Shown piece by piece: positions 1-7,169 of a stretch of 12,562 nucleotides of DNA. The notes under the pieces are model-generated. The model saw only the letters and a list, made by a program, of their open reading frames with translations, searched no databases and had not been told where the DNA came from. The stretch is from Candidatus Sediminicultor sextus (GTDB lineage Bacteria; Atribacterota; Phoenicimicrobiia; Phoenicimicrobiales; Phoenicimicrobiaceae). How positions within the stretch are numbered: the first letter of the stretch is position 1; every line of letters starts with the position of its first letter. Location of the stretch: assembly GCA_014894735.1 (NCBI GenBank), contig JADBKX010000142.1, forward strand, positions 3,554-16,115. Reading direction: 5' to 3'. The translations under genes were made by a program, and so were the position numbers.

Positions 1-29
1 ACTTCTTACGATAGATTACATTAATATTT

Positions 30-308
30 TTAGGCTAGAATTTTATCGAATTTTTCTATAGTTATAGCGGGGACGGAAGAAAAGGAAATACCGGTCAGCT
101 TATGTAAACCAGCAGAAGCCTTAAATACCTCTTCTACACCCGGTAAATTCACAATGAAAACCAGATCCCTATCCCCCAGTAGCGCATATTGAGCAATGAT
201 CTTACCGCCAAGTTTCAAAATAATATCATTGGCTTTTTTAGTGCGCTCAGCACTTACCCCCTTGATAGCTTCAGCGGAATATTTTCCAAACATAAAGTAA
301 GTATTCAT
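30..308 (-). CDS. GYD-domain small protein
   Basis: A 92-residue protein resembling the GYD family (small alpha/beta proteins of the dimeric alpha/beta-barrel type, function poorly defined). Visible family traits are the start MNTYFMFGKYS, the run of Ala, Glu and Lys residues before LGGKI (about residues 33-37), and the core ALLGDRDLVFIVNLPG (about 42-57), where GDRD stands in place of the usual G-x-YD. No signal peptide or membrane segment is present. The ATG is well supported: AGGAGG lies at 316-321, 7 bases upstream. The gene is separated from the MFS gene by 341 bases, so it probably has its own promoter or starts another operon that runs off the left edge. I can assign no reaction; the family call is fairly firm. 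Confidence 0.8.
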   Translation of the reverse strand: MNTYFMFGKYSAEAIKGVSAERTKKANDIILKLGGKIIAQYALLGDRDLVFIVNLPGVEEVFKASAGLHKLTGISFSSVPAITIEKFDKILA

Positions 309-348
309 TTTCGCTCCTCCTTTCCTAGATATTAGATTTTTACTAAGG

Positions 349-359
349 AATACAGTATT
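349..359. promoter_or_regulatory. Possible operator palindrome AATACAGTATT
   Basis: AATAC-A-GTATT is a perfect odd palindrome 41 bases upstream of the GYD start codon. Its place between any promoter and the ribosome binding site would suit a repressor site, but such short AT-rich palindromes also arise by chance. No regulator gene is in the window. Confidence 0.2.
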
Positions 360-559
360 TTAAAAAACAGCTCTATGATAGTGAACTAAGTACCAGGAGA
401 TTGTACTAACTCCTTCTTATATAGATATTACGACAATTTTTTTTAAAATCCTTCTTTTAAGAAAAAAACTTTTGGTATTTTACCCAAGGACTGGACTGTA
501 GTGTATTGGATAAAATTGCTCTATTATTTTTCTAATGAATTTGAATTTAATTTAGAAAC

Positions 560-577
560 TTCCCGCGTGCGCGGGAA
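560..577. repeat. GC-rich perfect palindrome, dispersed-repeat type
   Basis: TTCCCGCG-TG-CGCGGGAA is a perfect inverted repeat with 8-base arms. It is followed by TGACA and, 13 bases beyond the palindrome, by a second GCGGGAA (591-597) that could pair with the left arm instead. The sequence type (CATTCCCGCG...CGCGGGAA) resembles intergenic palindromic repeats found in many copies in various bacterial genomes. It sits 73 bases past the symporter stop codon. On the minus strand no T-run follows, so it is not a classical intrinsic terminator, though it could protect a transcript 3' end. Copy number cannot be judged from this window. Confidence 0.6.
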
Positions 578-650
578 TGACATTAGTAGAGCGGGAACAG
601 TAGAATTCTTCTTCTTTTGAGAATTATAAATCAAGCAATATTTTATAAAA

Positions 651-2009
651 TTATTTTGATAAAAATTCTTTAATCTGTTTTTCCGGATACCGGGTCATAA
701 TTATAAGGCCTAAAAGGGCAACTACGCTTCCCAATATGGGAGCTAATCTTACTCCCAGGGGATTACTGATATCTTTCCCGAAGATAGAATATAAAAGAGC
801 AAGGCTTGCGGTCGAAAGTCCTAAATTGAGTTTCATAAAGAAACCCTGGACCCCAAAATACATCGCTTCTCTTCTCTCTCCGGTTTTTTTATAATCCACA
901 TCGCAAAGTTCAGAAAGTATTACATTAGGAATAATCATTAGAACTGCTGCGGGAAAGCCCATAAGTCCTACAAAAATCAGTCCCCATATCCTGGGATTGA
1001 CCGGGGTAAGACCGGTGAGGGATAGAAAAATAGAAAATATTGAAAATAAACCAAGACTTATCATCATAATCATTTTCTTCCCTCGAATCCTGGTTAAAAA
1101 TCCCACAAGCGGGAAACAGATAGCCGCAATAACAAAGAGGACAGTAAATATATTACTGGCAAAGGTCTCATCAGCACCCATCAGAGTAATGACAATAGGT
1201 ATGGCAGATGAACGAACAATATTAAAAAGAAACCATAGAGATATATTGGCAAAAAGGTAGATAATAAAAGCCTTATTCTTCACTGTTTTTTTGAATGAAT
1301 CCATCAGGGGAACCTGGCTGGGCCTGGCATTGGAGAATCTTTTCTCATCTACCGCAAATACAGCCGTAGATAATAATAGTGCTCCGAGAATAGCCAGACA
1401 AATGACCATCTTCCGGTAAGCGCCGACATAATCAGCATTCTGCATAAATAAAGTCAAGAGAAGAGGTCCGCCAATCATCACTATCGCTGAACCAATGAGA
1501 GAGAAGTACCCTTGAGCTGTGGCAATACCAATCCGAGCTTTTTCATTATGACCGAGTTCAGGAATTAAGGCAAGATAAGGAACAACATATACCGTAAAGA
1601 AAAAAAAGTAAAAACCAAAAACAATAGCCAGGTAGATACCATTAGCGAAGGAAGTATGAGATACGGGTGGGAAGAATATCAGAACGGTAGATAATGCCAG
1701 GGGAAGTCCGCCTATTACCATGAAAAATCTCCTTCTCCCAAATCTTGAGGTGGAACGGTCAGTCCAGGAAGCCACCAATGGATCAGCAACTGCATCTATA
1801 ATCCTTCCAAAGAGCATCACTGCTCCCAACATAGTAATAATTCCCAAAAACCTTTCATTGGAAATAAAAGAAATCATACCTTCTGCTATCTTCTCTTTGG
1901 GGGGAAGCAGAAAGGCGATAGCAAAAGTCAACCAGATTGAATCTAATAAAACCCATCCTGCTGTGGACAGGTTATAGAGAAAAAGTCTCTTACCTTTAAA
2001 TTCTTCCAT
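651..2009 (-). CDS. GPH-family (MelB-like) sugar:cation symporter, MFS
   Basis: A 452-residue polytopic membrane protein with about 12 hydrophobic segments, the usual length for glycoside-pentoside-hexuronide:cation symporters. The diagnostic stretch after the second helix reads GRIIDAVADPLVASWTDRS, then RFGRRRFF. It keeps the two Asp residues four apart (DAVAD) that bind the coupling cation in MelB, so Na+ or H+ coupling is inferred. The start is the ATG at 2009, with AGGAGA at 2015-2020 five bases upstream; a TTG 33 bases further upstream is open but lacks a comparable site. It follows the triad-complete nitrilase gene by 36 bases and is last in the glycosidase/nitrilase cassette, which argues that it imports that pathway's glycoside. 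The substrate is unknown. Confidence 0.9.
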   Translation of the reverse strand: MEEFKGKRLFLYNLSTAGWVLLDSIWLTFAIAFLLPPKEKIAEGMISFISNERFLGIITMLGAVMLFGRIIDAVADPLVASWTDRSTSRFGRRRFFMVIGGLPLALSTVLIFFPPVSHTSFANGIYLAIVFGFYFFFFTVYVVPYLALIPELGHNEKARIGIATAQGYFSLIGSAIVMIGGPLLLTLFMQNADYVGAYRKMVICLAILGALLLSTAVFAVDEKRFSNARPSQVPLMDSFKKTVKNKAFIIYLFANISLWFLFNIVRSSAIPIVITLMGADETFASNIFTVLFVIAAICFPLVGFLTRIRGKKMIMMISLGLFSIFSIFLSLTGLTPVNPRIWGLIFVGLMGFPAAVLMIIPNVILSELCDVDYKKTGERREAMYFGVQGFFMKLNLGLSTASLALLYSIFGKDISNPLGVRLAPILGSVVALLGLIIMTRYPEKQIKEFLSK

Positions 2010-2014
2010 TTCTT

Positions 2015-2020
2015 TCTCCT
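2015..2020 (-). promoter_or_regulatory. Ribosome binding site fixing the symporter start
   Basis: AGGAGA (within AAAGGAGAAAGA) lies 5 bases before the ATG at 2009. It favours this start over the upstream in-frame TTG at 2042, which would add 11 charged residues. Confidence 0.75.
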
Positions 2021-2045
2021 TTCTTGGAAATTCTATTCCCAATTA

Positions 2046-3128
2046 TCAATTTATACGATAGGTTTTTTCAATAAAATTTTTTTCAAATTCAGTATTTTTA
2101 TCCTCATGATACTCTGCTTTTTCTCTTGCTTCATATAATTTTTTTAGGTTTAAATTAGCCGTTACCAGGTGATTTCCCTCATAAGAGGGAGATAAAGATA
2201 AAAGGCCATCTTTTTTTTCAGTCATTAACAGGGGAGCAAATATTCCGGCCTTTCCGGTAAAATGCATCCCGGCAATCCATCCGTTTAAGGAGGATTTTAA
2301 ACCATACATATATGATTCCTGCACCCTGGACCAAATTCCTCTTAAGGCCTTCCAGGTAGAATATTCTTCTAAATTAGCAATAGGTAAAATAACCATATCC
2401 GCTCCTATCTCTCTGGCAATACGAAAAGTCTCAAAGTAAGTAGCATCCATACAAATAGGGCATACCACTTTACCAAAAGGCAAAGAATAAACCTCCATTT
2501 TATTTCCTCTTTTTATTCCTATTTTAATCTCTAAATCAGTAAGGTGCATTTTCTTTTGAGTTCCTATTAGATTTCCATCCGGGCCAAAGAGTGAACCGGC
2601 ATTATAAATTGCTTCTTTCTCCTTTAAAATATAACTTCCGGTATAAATATATATTCCATATTCCTTTGCTAACAGAGAAACAATTCTTTTAACTCCCGTC
2701 TCTACGGGTTTTGCAACTCCTTTAAAAATAGTGGTCAGAAAATAATTGTTCTCTTTTAAATTCGGCTCTCCTTCTCTATCTTTTTCTTCGTCTTTATTCT
2801 TTATTGCTTTTTTATTTAGAATTTGATTTAAGAAGATAAACCCTGGAATTAAACCGAATAGATCAAAAAAGTTATATTCGGGGAAGATAATCAAGTGACT
2901 CCCCTCTTTCGCAGCCTGGCCTACAAAACCACAAAGTATATCTATATATTTTTCTATACTATTTACCGGATAAATCTGCCTTTCTACACAGGAAACTCGA
3001 ATGTCATCCGGATCAATATCTTCTGAAAGCCTTCTTTTTTTTATCTTTAATTGTTTACAATATTTTTCTATTCTGTCTAAAGATATTTTTTTATTAAACC
3101 ATTTTTCAATTAAAAATTCCATCTTCAC
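2046..3128 (-). CDS. Nitrilase-superfamily C-N hydrolase with complete catalytic triad
   Basis: A 360-residue carbon-nitrogen hydrolase. The family cleaves amide, nitrile or carbamoyl C-N bonds through a Glu-Lys-Cys triad. All three are visible: Glu84 in IIFPEY, Lys193 in QKKMHL and Cys226 in CPICMD. The nitrilase fold begins only near residue 43; a basic extension precedes it, and a highly charged insertion lies at about 103-127. Both are unusual for a family whose members are typically 260-310 residues. No signal peptide is seen, so it should be cytoplasmic. The GTG start at 3128 has AGGAAG 9 bases upstream; the ATG two codons later is a fallback. It begins 5 bases after the stop of its degenerate paralog. 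The C-terminal part shares MTEK-x-DG and related spacing with that paralog. The substrate is unknown. Confidence 0.88.
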   Translation of the reverse strand: MKMEFLIEKWFNKKISLDRIEKYCKQLKIKKRRLSEDIDPDDIRVSCVERQIYPVNSIEKYIDILCGFVGQAAKEGSHLIIFPEYNFFDLFGLIPGFIFLNQILNKKAIKNKDEEKDREGEPNLKENNYFLTTIFKGVAKPVETGVKRIVSLLAKEYGIYIYTGSYILKEKEAIYNAGSLFGPDGNLIGTQKKMHLTDLEIKIGIKRGNKMEVYSLPFGKVVCPICMDATYFETFRIAREIGADMVILPIANLEEYSTWKALRGIWSRVQESYMYGLKSSLNGWIAGMHFTGKAGIFAPLLMTEKKDGLLSLSPSYEGNHLVTANLNLKKLYEAREKAEYHEDKNTEFEKNFIEKTYRIN

Positions 3129-3133
3129 TGCGT

Positions 3134-3985
3134 CTATCTTCCTCTAAACATTTTCATCTGCTGATAAAATTCTCGATTCAATTGGGACAGCACATCAAAT
3201 TTGGAAATTGCTTTTCTTCTCTTCTTATTATCTAACTCAGCAATGATTAAACTTTGTTGCCCACTGCTTCTCTCTAAATATCCATCTGCCTTCTCAGTCA
3301 TTTCCAAAGGGGCATAGATGATCGATTCTCCCCAAAAACTCTGCTCTCCCAGGAATCCATTAAATCCGCTCTCCACCGCAAAGAATTGATTCTGCTGGAC
3401 TTCTTGCCACATGCCGCTTACCGGTAAAGCTCGATTTTTTTCTCCGGTAAAGCCTACCGGGGATAGAACAATATCGGCACCCCTTAAAGCCGCTATCCTG
3501 GAAACCTGGGGATAAAAAACATCGGTGGAAATTATTAGTGCCAGTTTCCAATCCTTTATTTTTTTTAACTCAATCTTTGCTCCCCGGGAAAATCCCAATT
3601 CTCTTTCCCAGCGGGCTAAATAAATTTGCCGTTGTTTAAGCTGGACTTCTCCATTTATTATCAAACAGGATTCATGATAAATATTGTTTTCTTCTTTTTG
3701 CCAGTAACTTCCCGGACAAATTGCTATCTTATAGTTTTGAGATAATTCCTTAACCTGTTCGATGTATTCCCGGGAATCTGTTTTCTTTATTAAACTCCTT
3801 AAACTTATATTATACGGGCAGTTCAGTTGTTGAAAAAAACTCCCCGTAAATCCGGGGAACACCATGATATCAACCTGTTCTTTTATCGCTTTTTCCAGAT
3901 ATTCTTTTATTTTACCAATCAGATCCTTCGGCTTATCTATCCTTTTCCACTCATTTTTCTTCCATTCTACTGAAGCTGCCTTCAT
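3134..3985 (-). CDS. Nitrilase-superfamily paralog lacking all catalytic residues (probable pseudoenzyme)
   Basis: A 283-residue protein with the overall pattern of a C-N hydrolase, but with the triad gone. FPG at 43-45 replaces FPE (Glu to Gly45), QRQIYL replaces QKKMHL (Lys to Gln120), and IISTD replaces PICMD (Cys to Ser153). The structural surroundings persist: GADIVLSP after the nucleophile strand, then a shared FNG, APLEMTEK and DG pattern near 208-235 that matches the downstream paralog. The reading frame is intact. The ATG at 3985 overlaps the glycosidase stop as ATGA and has a very strong AAGGAGGGGAGGGA leader, so the gene is expressed and translationally coupled. I infer a partner or regulatory subunit of the active nitrilase, or a ligand-binding protein. 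A different chemistry using Ser153 is possible but has no support here. Confidence 0.82.
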   Translation of the reverse strand: MKAASVEWKKNEWKRIDKPKDLIGKIKEYLEKAIKEQVDIMVFPGFTGSFFQQLNCPYNISLRSLIKKTDSREYIEQVKELSQNYKIAICPGSYWQKEENNIYHESCLIINGEVQLKQRQIYLARWERELGFSRGAKIELKKIKDWKLALIISTDVFYPQVSRIAALRGADIVLSPVGFTGEKNRALPVSGMWQEVQQNQFFAVESGFNGFLGEQSFWGESIIYAPLEMTEKADGYLERSSGQQSLIIAELDNKKRRKAISKFDVLSQLNREFYQQMKMFRGR

Positions 3986-5775
3986 TCCCTCCCCTCCTTG
4001 ATCAAGACATAATAGAGAGAATAAGCCAGATACCCACAGCCGGAAGCAAATCCGACTCCGGTCTTGGCTTCTCCTGAATCTTTATCAAAACTCTCTGCCA
4101 GAAGACCGTAGTCCATATTGGCTTTTTTTAACCATTTCAGTGCCGCGTTTGATAATAACGGATTTAAAATGCTCCCGCATAACCCCAGCCCGGAAGGGGT
4201 ATGAGGATGGTGGTCACAAGCCAGTTCATTTATCCTGGCATTTTTAAAGTAATAAGGATAGTAAGAAGAATAATAATAATCTATCGTGTTTTTAAATATC
4301 GGGTCATCTTTATCTACGAATCTATAAAAATAGAGAGTCCCTAAACTCCCGGGAGGGTCATTATATAATCTGAAATTTCCCTTCCCATCAGTAGACCATA
4401 AAAATATTTTCTTTCCTCCTATTTCCTTAACCAAATATTTATGGATCCCTTTATGAATGTTTTCTATTTTTTGATTGATAAGCTGTACCTTTTTTACCTT
4501 CCCTTTCTTTAATAAAACATCCCTCCAATTCTGCAGCCCTCGCCAGAGAATAACATTATCAATAGTAACCAGAGGGTATTCTGCGGGATCGTCAGAAGGA
4601 AGCAAGAAAGTTTTATAGAGTCCGGTTTGGGGATCGTACTCCCTTTCTATCCGCTCAAACACTTCTTCCAGGGCCCTTATTAACCTTTCATCGAAAAGAT
4701 GGTCTTCCAGATTATCTAAAAGAATAAAATAACTCGCTGCTTCATCCAGCTCAAAACCGGGGTATAAAACGGTACCATCAATATAATGGGCATGATCTCC
4801 CGGATTCTTACTATGCATCAGAATCATTTCTCTTACCAGATGTTGATGTAATTTAGGACAAACCAATTTTATTGCGGGAAGAGACCATAAAAAACAATCT
4901 CTTTCCCAAAATGCTCCGGAAACATAATAGCGGGGGCTTCTTGAAGTTAATGCCAAATATTTATCACTCTCCATATCTTTGGCTATAGAGTAAAAATAAT
5001 TAAAAAATAGATTTTCATTTAATCTGGTTTCCAATACAGGGTCTTTTGGATAGGGTATGGTTTTTTTCTTTAGCCAATCCAGAAATTCATTGTAGATTCC
5101 GCTATATCCTTTTCTTCTTAAGTGAATAAGAGTAGAAGAAGCGCCATCCGGGTCATAATTTACCGCTATATAGAAACAATTTTTATTTTGGCAGGATATC
5201 TTTAAATTTAAGGTTTCCTTTTCTTTAAAATCATCAACTTCAAAATCTTTATCTCCGCCAAAGGCTAAGGCCAGTGAAACTCCTGAAGAAAAAATATTGG
5301 CTACCGGATTGCCCAGCCATTTATCCCTTTTTATTATTTTTTTAGTATCTATCTGGTGAGAATCAAATCGCAATAAACATACATCTCTTAAATCAAAAAA
5401 TAAAGAAACATCAATTTCTTCTGAACTTTCAAAGCTGTAGATCAAGCCCTTTTCCTTAAGGTCGGTAAATATTCTTCCGATTACTCTTATCCCGCCTTTT
5501 AAAAAGAAGTCTAAACGGGGTAGATAATACTGCTCTTTAGAAATATCTATCCTTTCTATTTTAATTTCTTTTCCTTCCTGGTAAAAATGCGGCATAAATA
5601 AATTTGGTTCTCCTTTTAATTCTACCAATGCTTTGTTGGAAAGAGATACCACATTTATATTTTTAATAGCGCCATTCTGACAATCAATGATGGGTACACT
5701 GAGGTAATGATTCCCGCTATACAAAACTTGCTCATTTTTTATTATTTCTTCAGGCCTGGTAATAATTTTATTCAT
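3982..5775 (-). CDS. Six-hairpin (alpha/alpha-barrel) glycosidase, family unassigned
   Basis: A 597-residue protein. A beta-rich N-terminal half (about 1-230) precedes a helical domain (about 245-597) with landmarks of six-hairpin glycosidases: GAFWERDCFLWSLPAI (287-302), LYPGFELDEAASYF (337-350), TIDNVILWRGL (404-414), NDPPGSLG (472-479), CDHHPHTPSG (520-529) and LLAESFDKDSG (558-568). Asp293, Glu342, Asp344 and Glu561 are candidate active-site acids; I cannot say which are catalytic. The motifs recall glucoamylase, glycogen-debranching and GH63/GH125-type enzymes, but none fits closely enough to name. No signal peptide is present, so it should act on imported glycosides. It heads the nitrilase/symporter cassette and overlaps the next gene by four bases. 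The Shine-Dalgarno site (AGGA at 5792-5795) is 16 bases away, too far for the ATG at 5775 but well placed for a four-codon upstream ORF. Confidence 0.75.
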   Translation of the reverse strand: MNKIITRPEEIIKNEQVLYSGNHYLSVPIIDCQNGAIKNINVVSLSNKALVELKGEPNLFMPHFYQEGKEIKIERIDISKEQYYLPRLDFFLKGGIRVIGRIFTDLKEKGLIYSFESSEEIDVSLFFDLRDVCLLRFDSHQIDTKKIIKRDKWLGNPVANIFSSGVSLALAFGGDKDFEVDDFKEKETLNLKISCQNKNCFYIAVNYDPDGASSTLIHLRRKGYSGIYNEFLDWLKKKTIPYPKDPVLETRLNENLFFNYFYSIAKDMESDKYLALTSRSPRYYVSGAFWERDCFLWSLPAIKLVCPKLHQHLVREMILMHSKNPGDHAHYIDGTVLYPGFELDEAASYFILLDNLEDHLFDERLIRALEEVFERIEREYDPQTGLYKTFLLPSDDPAEYPLVTIDNVILWRGLQNWRDVLLKKGKVKKVQLINQKIENIHKGIHKYLVKEIGGKKIFLWSTDGKGNFRLYNDPPGSLGTLYFYRFVDKDDPIFKNTIDYYYSSYYPYYFKNARINELACDHHPHTPSGLGLCGSILNPLLSNAALKWLKKANMDYGLLAESFDKDSGEAKTGVGFASGCGYLAYSLYYVLIKEGRE

Positions 5776-5786
5776 ATCTTATTCAT
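5772..5786 (-). other. Upstream micro-ORF (MNKI-stop) overlapping the glycosidase start
   Basis: ATG AAT AAG ATA TGA reads on the minus strand and ends in an ATGA overlap with the glycosidase start codon. AGGA at 5792-5795 is 5 bases from the micro-ORF ATG but 16 from the main ATG. Ribosomes would load on the micro-ORF and restart at the overlap. The main protein also begins MNKI, so a small local duplication could have created this arrangement. Function is inferred only from spacing. Confidence 0.4.
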
Positions 5787-5848
5787 TTAAATCCTTTTAA
5801 TATTCAGGTTCCTTTATTAGAATAGGTCTGGATTAAATAAGTCTTTCA

Positions 5849-7168
5849 TTATTTTTTAGCAGAAACAGATAGAGATTTTAGATAGATATGAGGAAATTTA
5901 TATTTTCCTTCTACCCATTTTGCTTTATTTCCTAAAGCAGCTATATTTTTTAGTTCTTCTATGGCATTGCCGGCAATCATCACATCCTTAACCCTCCCTA
6001 CTATTTTGCCTTTTTCTATCTTATAGCCCAGCTGTACGTTATTTGAGAAGGCTCCGCTTATTATATTCCCCTGTCCCAGTCCAAGAACCTGGTCGACAAC
6101 TATCCCTTCCGAAATATCTTTAATCATCTCTTTAAAAGAAACATCTCCCTTCTCCATTATCAAGTTGCTTATACCGGGAACAGGTTCGCTTTGTATGCTA
6201 GCTCTCAAACCATTTCCAGTACTCTCTACTCCGGCCATTCCCGCTGTCTGTAGATCATAATAAAAATTCTTAATCTCTCCTTTTTCTACCAAGGGAACCC
6301 GCTTCATTTCTACTCCTTCATCATCAAAAGGAGCACTGCCCAAAGCAAAATCTATAGTACCATCACTATAAAAAGTTAACAGATCACTCCACAATTTCTT
6401 GTTTTTCTGAGAAGCTAAAGGAGAAATTTTCTTCAAGACCATCTTTCCATTTAAACCACTAATGATGGAGAGAATTAAGACCAAAGCTGCCTTGGGGGTA
6501 AAGATAACCGGCATCTTCCCGCTTTTTACAGGGACAATCTTCTCCCCCCATTCTAAATTTTCTATTACCTCAGAGGTTAATGCTTTAGCATCAAGATTGT
6601 CTTTTCCCGACTCAAGAGAAGAATAAATCATCAACATATCTTGATCTTCGGTTTGTTGAGCCATCACCGAATAAGCAATGGTCGTCTTATGGTAAGAAAA
6701 ATTTCCTCCCCGGGAATTAAGATATTCTATCTCGCTATAATCTTTTAAAATAGTCACATCACAACGCAATTTTCGATTGAAATCCTTCATTCTCTCTATA
6801 ATACCTTCGCCTATCTTTACCATCTCTTCAATACTTTTATCGGCTACTTTTTCATCATATATATCTATATTTTTCTTTTTCTTATTCTCCCTTTTCATTT
6901 CCCCCGGAAAATCAAAAGAAGCCGCTGAACCAAACTCAGAGGTAGCTACTGCTTTTTCAAGCATTAAATCAAAGCCATCCTTTCCTGTAGATGAAGAAAA
7001 TCCTATCCTCCCTTTATTTATCACCCGCAATGCTTTCCCTTCGCTCTCGGAAATATCGATAGACTTTAATCTGTTTACCTCAAAATTTACCGGAATAGCC
7101 TTGCTCTTTGCTTTAAATAGCTCAGCCGAGTCTACTTCCTTGCAGGCCTGTTTTAATAATTTTTCCAT
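5849..7168 (-). CDS. tldE: TldE/PmbA-type subunit of the TldD/TldE metalloprotease
   Basis: A 439-residue member of the TldD/PmbA family, close to the usual length of about 440-450. TldE is the non-metal subunit of a heterodimeric protease that in E. coli trims the microcin B17 precursor and degrades CcdA. Family traits are the N-terminal region with SIDISESEGKALRVI (about 36-50), the middle stretch SAPFDDEGVEMKRVPLVEKG, the Q-x-G-N-I-I-S-G-A-F region and a C-terminal GRVKDVMIAGNAIEELKNI. As expected for TldE, no HExxxH motif is present. The start is firm: AGGAGGT lies 7 bases upstream, inside the last codons of tldD, and only one base separates the two genes. The substrate in this organism is unknown; no microcin-like peptide or toxin-antitoxin gene is nearby. 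Confidence 0.93.
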   Translation of the reverse strand: MEKLLKQACKEVDSAELFKAKSKAIPVNFEVNRLKSIDISESEGKALRVINKGRIGFSSSTGKDGFDLMLEKAVATSEFGSAASFDFPGEMKRENKKKKNIDIYDEKVADKSIEEMVKIGEGIIERMKDFNRKLRCDVTILKDYSEIEYLNSRGGNFSYHKTTIAYSVMAQQTEDQDMLMIYSSLESGKDNLDAKALTSEVIENLEWGEKIVPVKSGKMPVIFTPKAALVLILSIISGLNGKMVLKKISPLASQKNKKLWSDLLTFYSDGTIDFALGSAPFDDEGVEMKRVPLVEKGEIKNFYYDLQTAGMAGVESTGNGLRASIQSEPVPGISNLIMEKGDVSFKEMIKDISEGIVVDQVLGLGQGNIISGAFSNNVQLGYKIEKGKIVGRVKDVMIAGNAIEELKNIAALGNKAKWVEGKYKFPHIYLKSLSVSAKK

Positions 7169-7169
7169 C

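Larger units (their letters stand above)
309..650. other. 342-bp intergenic stretch, no gene seen
   Basis: This AT-rich gap separates the symporter gene from the GYD gene. I see no credible ORF. It holds a GC-rich perfect palindrome (560-577) with a further GCGGGAA half-copy at 591-597, a run of Ts at 435-444, a small inverted repeat AGTAC/GTACT (389-393 and 403-407), an 11-base odd palindrome (349-359) and the strong ribosome binding site of the GYD gene. No -35/-10 pair stands out clearly on the minus strand, and no classical terminator follows the symporter gene. Confidence 0.6.

Noticed and set aside
560..577. Reading the palindrome as the intrinsic terminator of the symporter operon
   Set aside because: The stem is GC-rich, but on the minus strand it is followed by GTTTCTAAATT rather than a T-run.
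309..650. A riboswitch or CRISPR unit in the left intergenic region
   Set aside because: No spaced repeats and no conserved riboswitch core that I can recognise; only short palindromes are present.
997..1260. Plus-strand open frame opposite the symporter gene
   Set aside because: The product has no recognisable domain and is antisense to a certain membrane-protein gene. The same applies to the plus-strand frame at 1720-1977.
5817..5849. A ten-codon ORF beginning on the tldE stop codon
   Set aside because: No ribosome binding site precedes it, and the peptide is too short to judge. It could be chance in an AT-rich gap.
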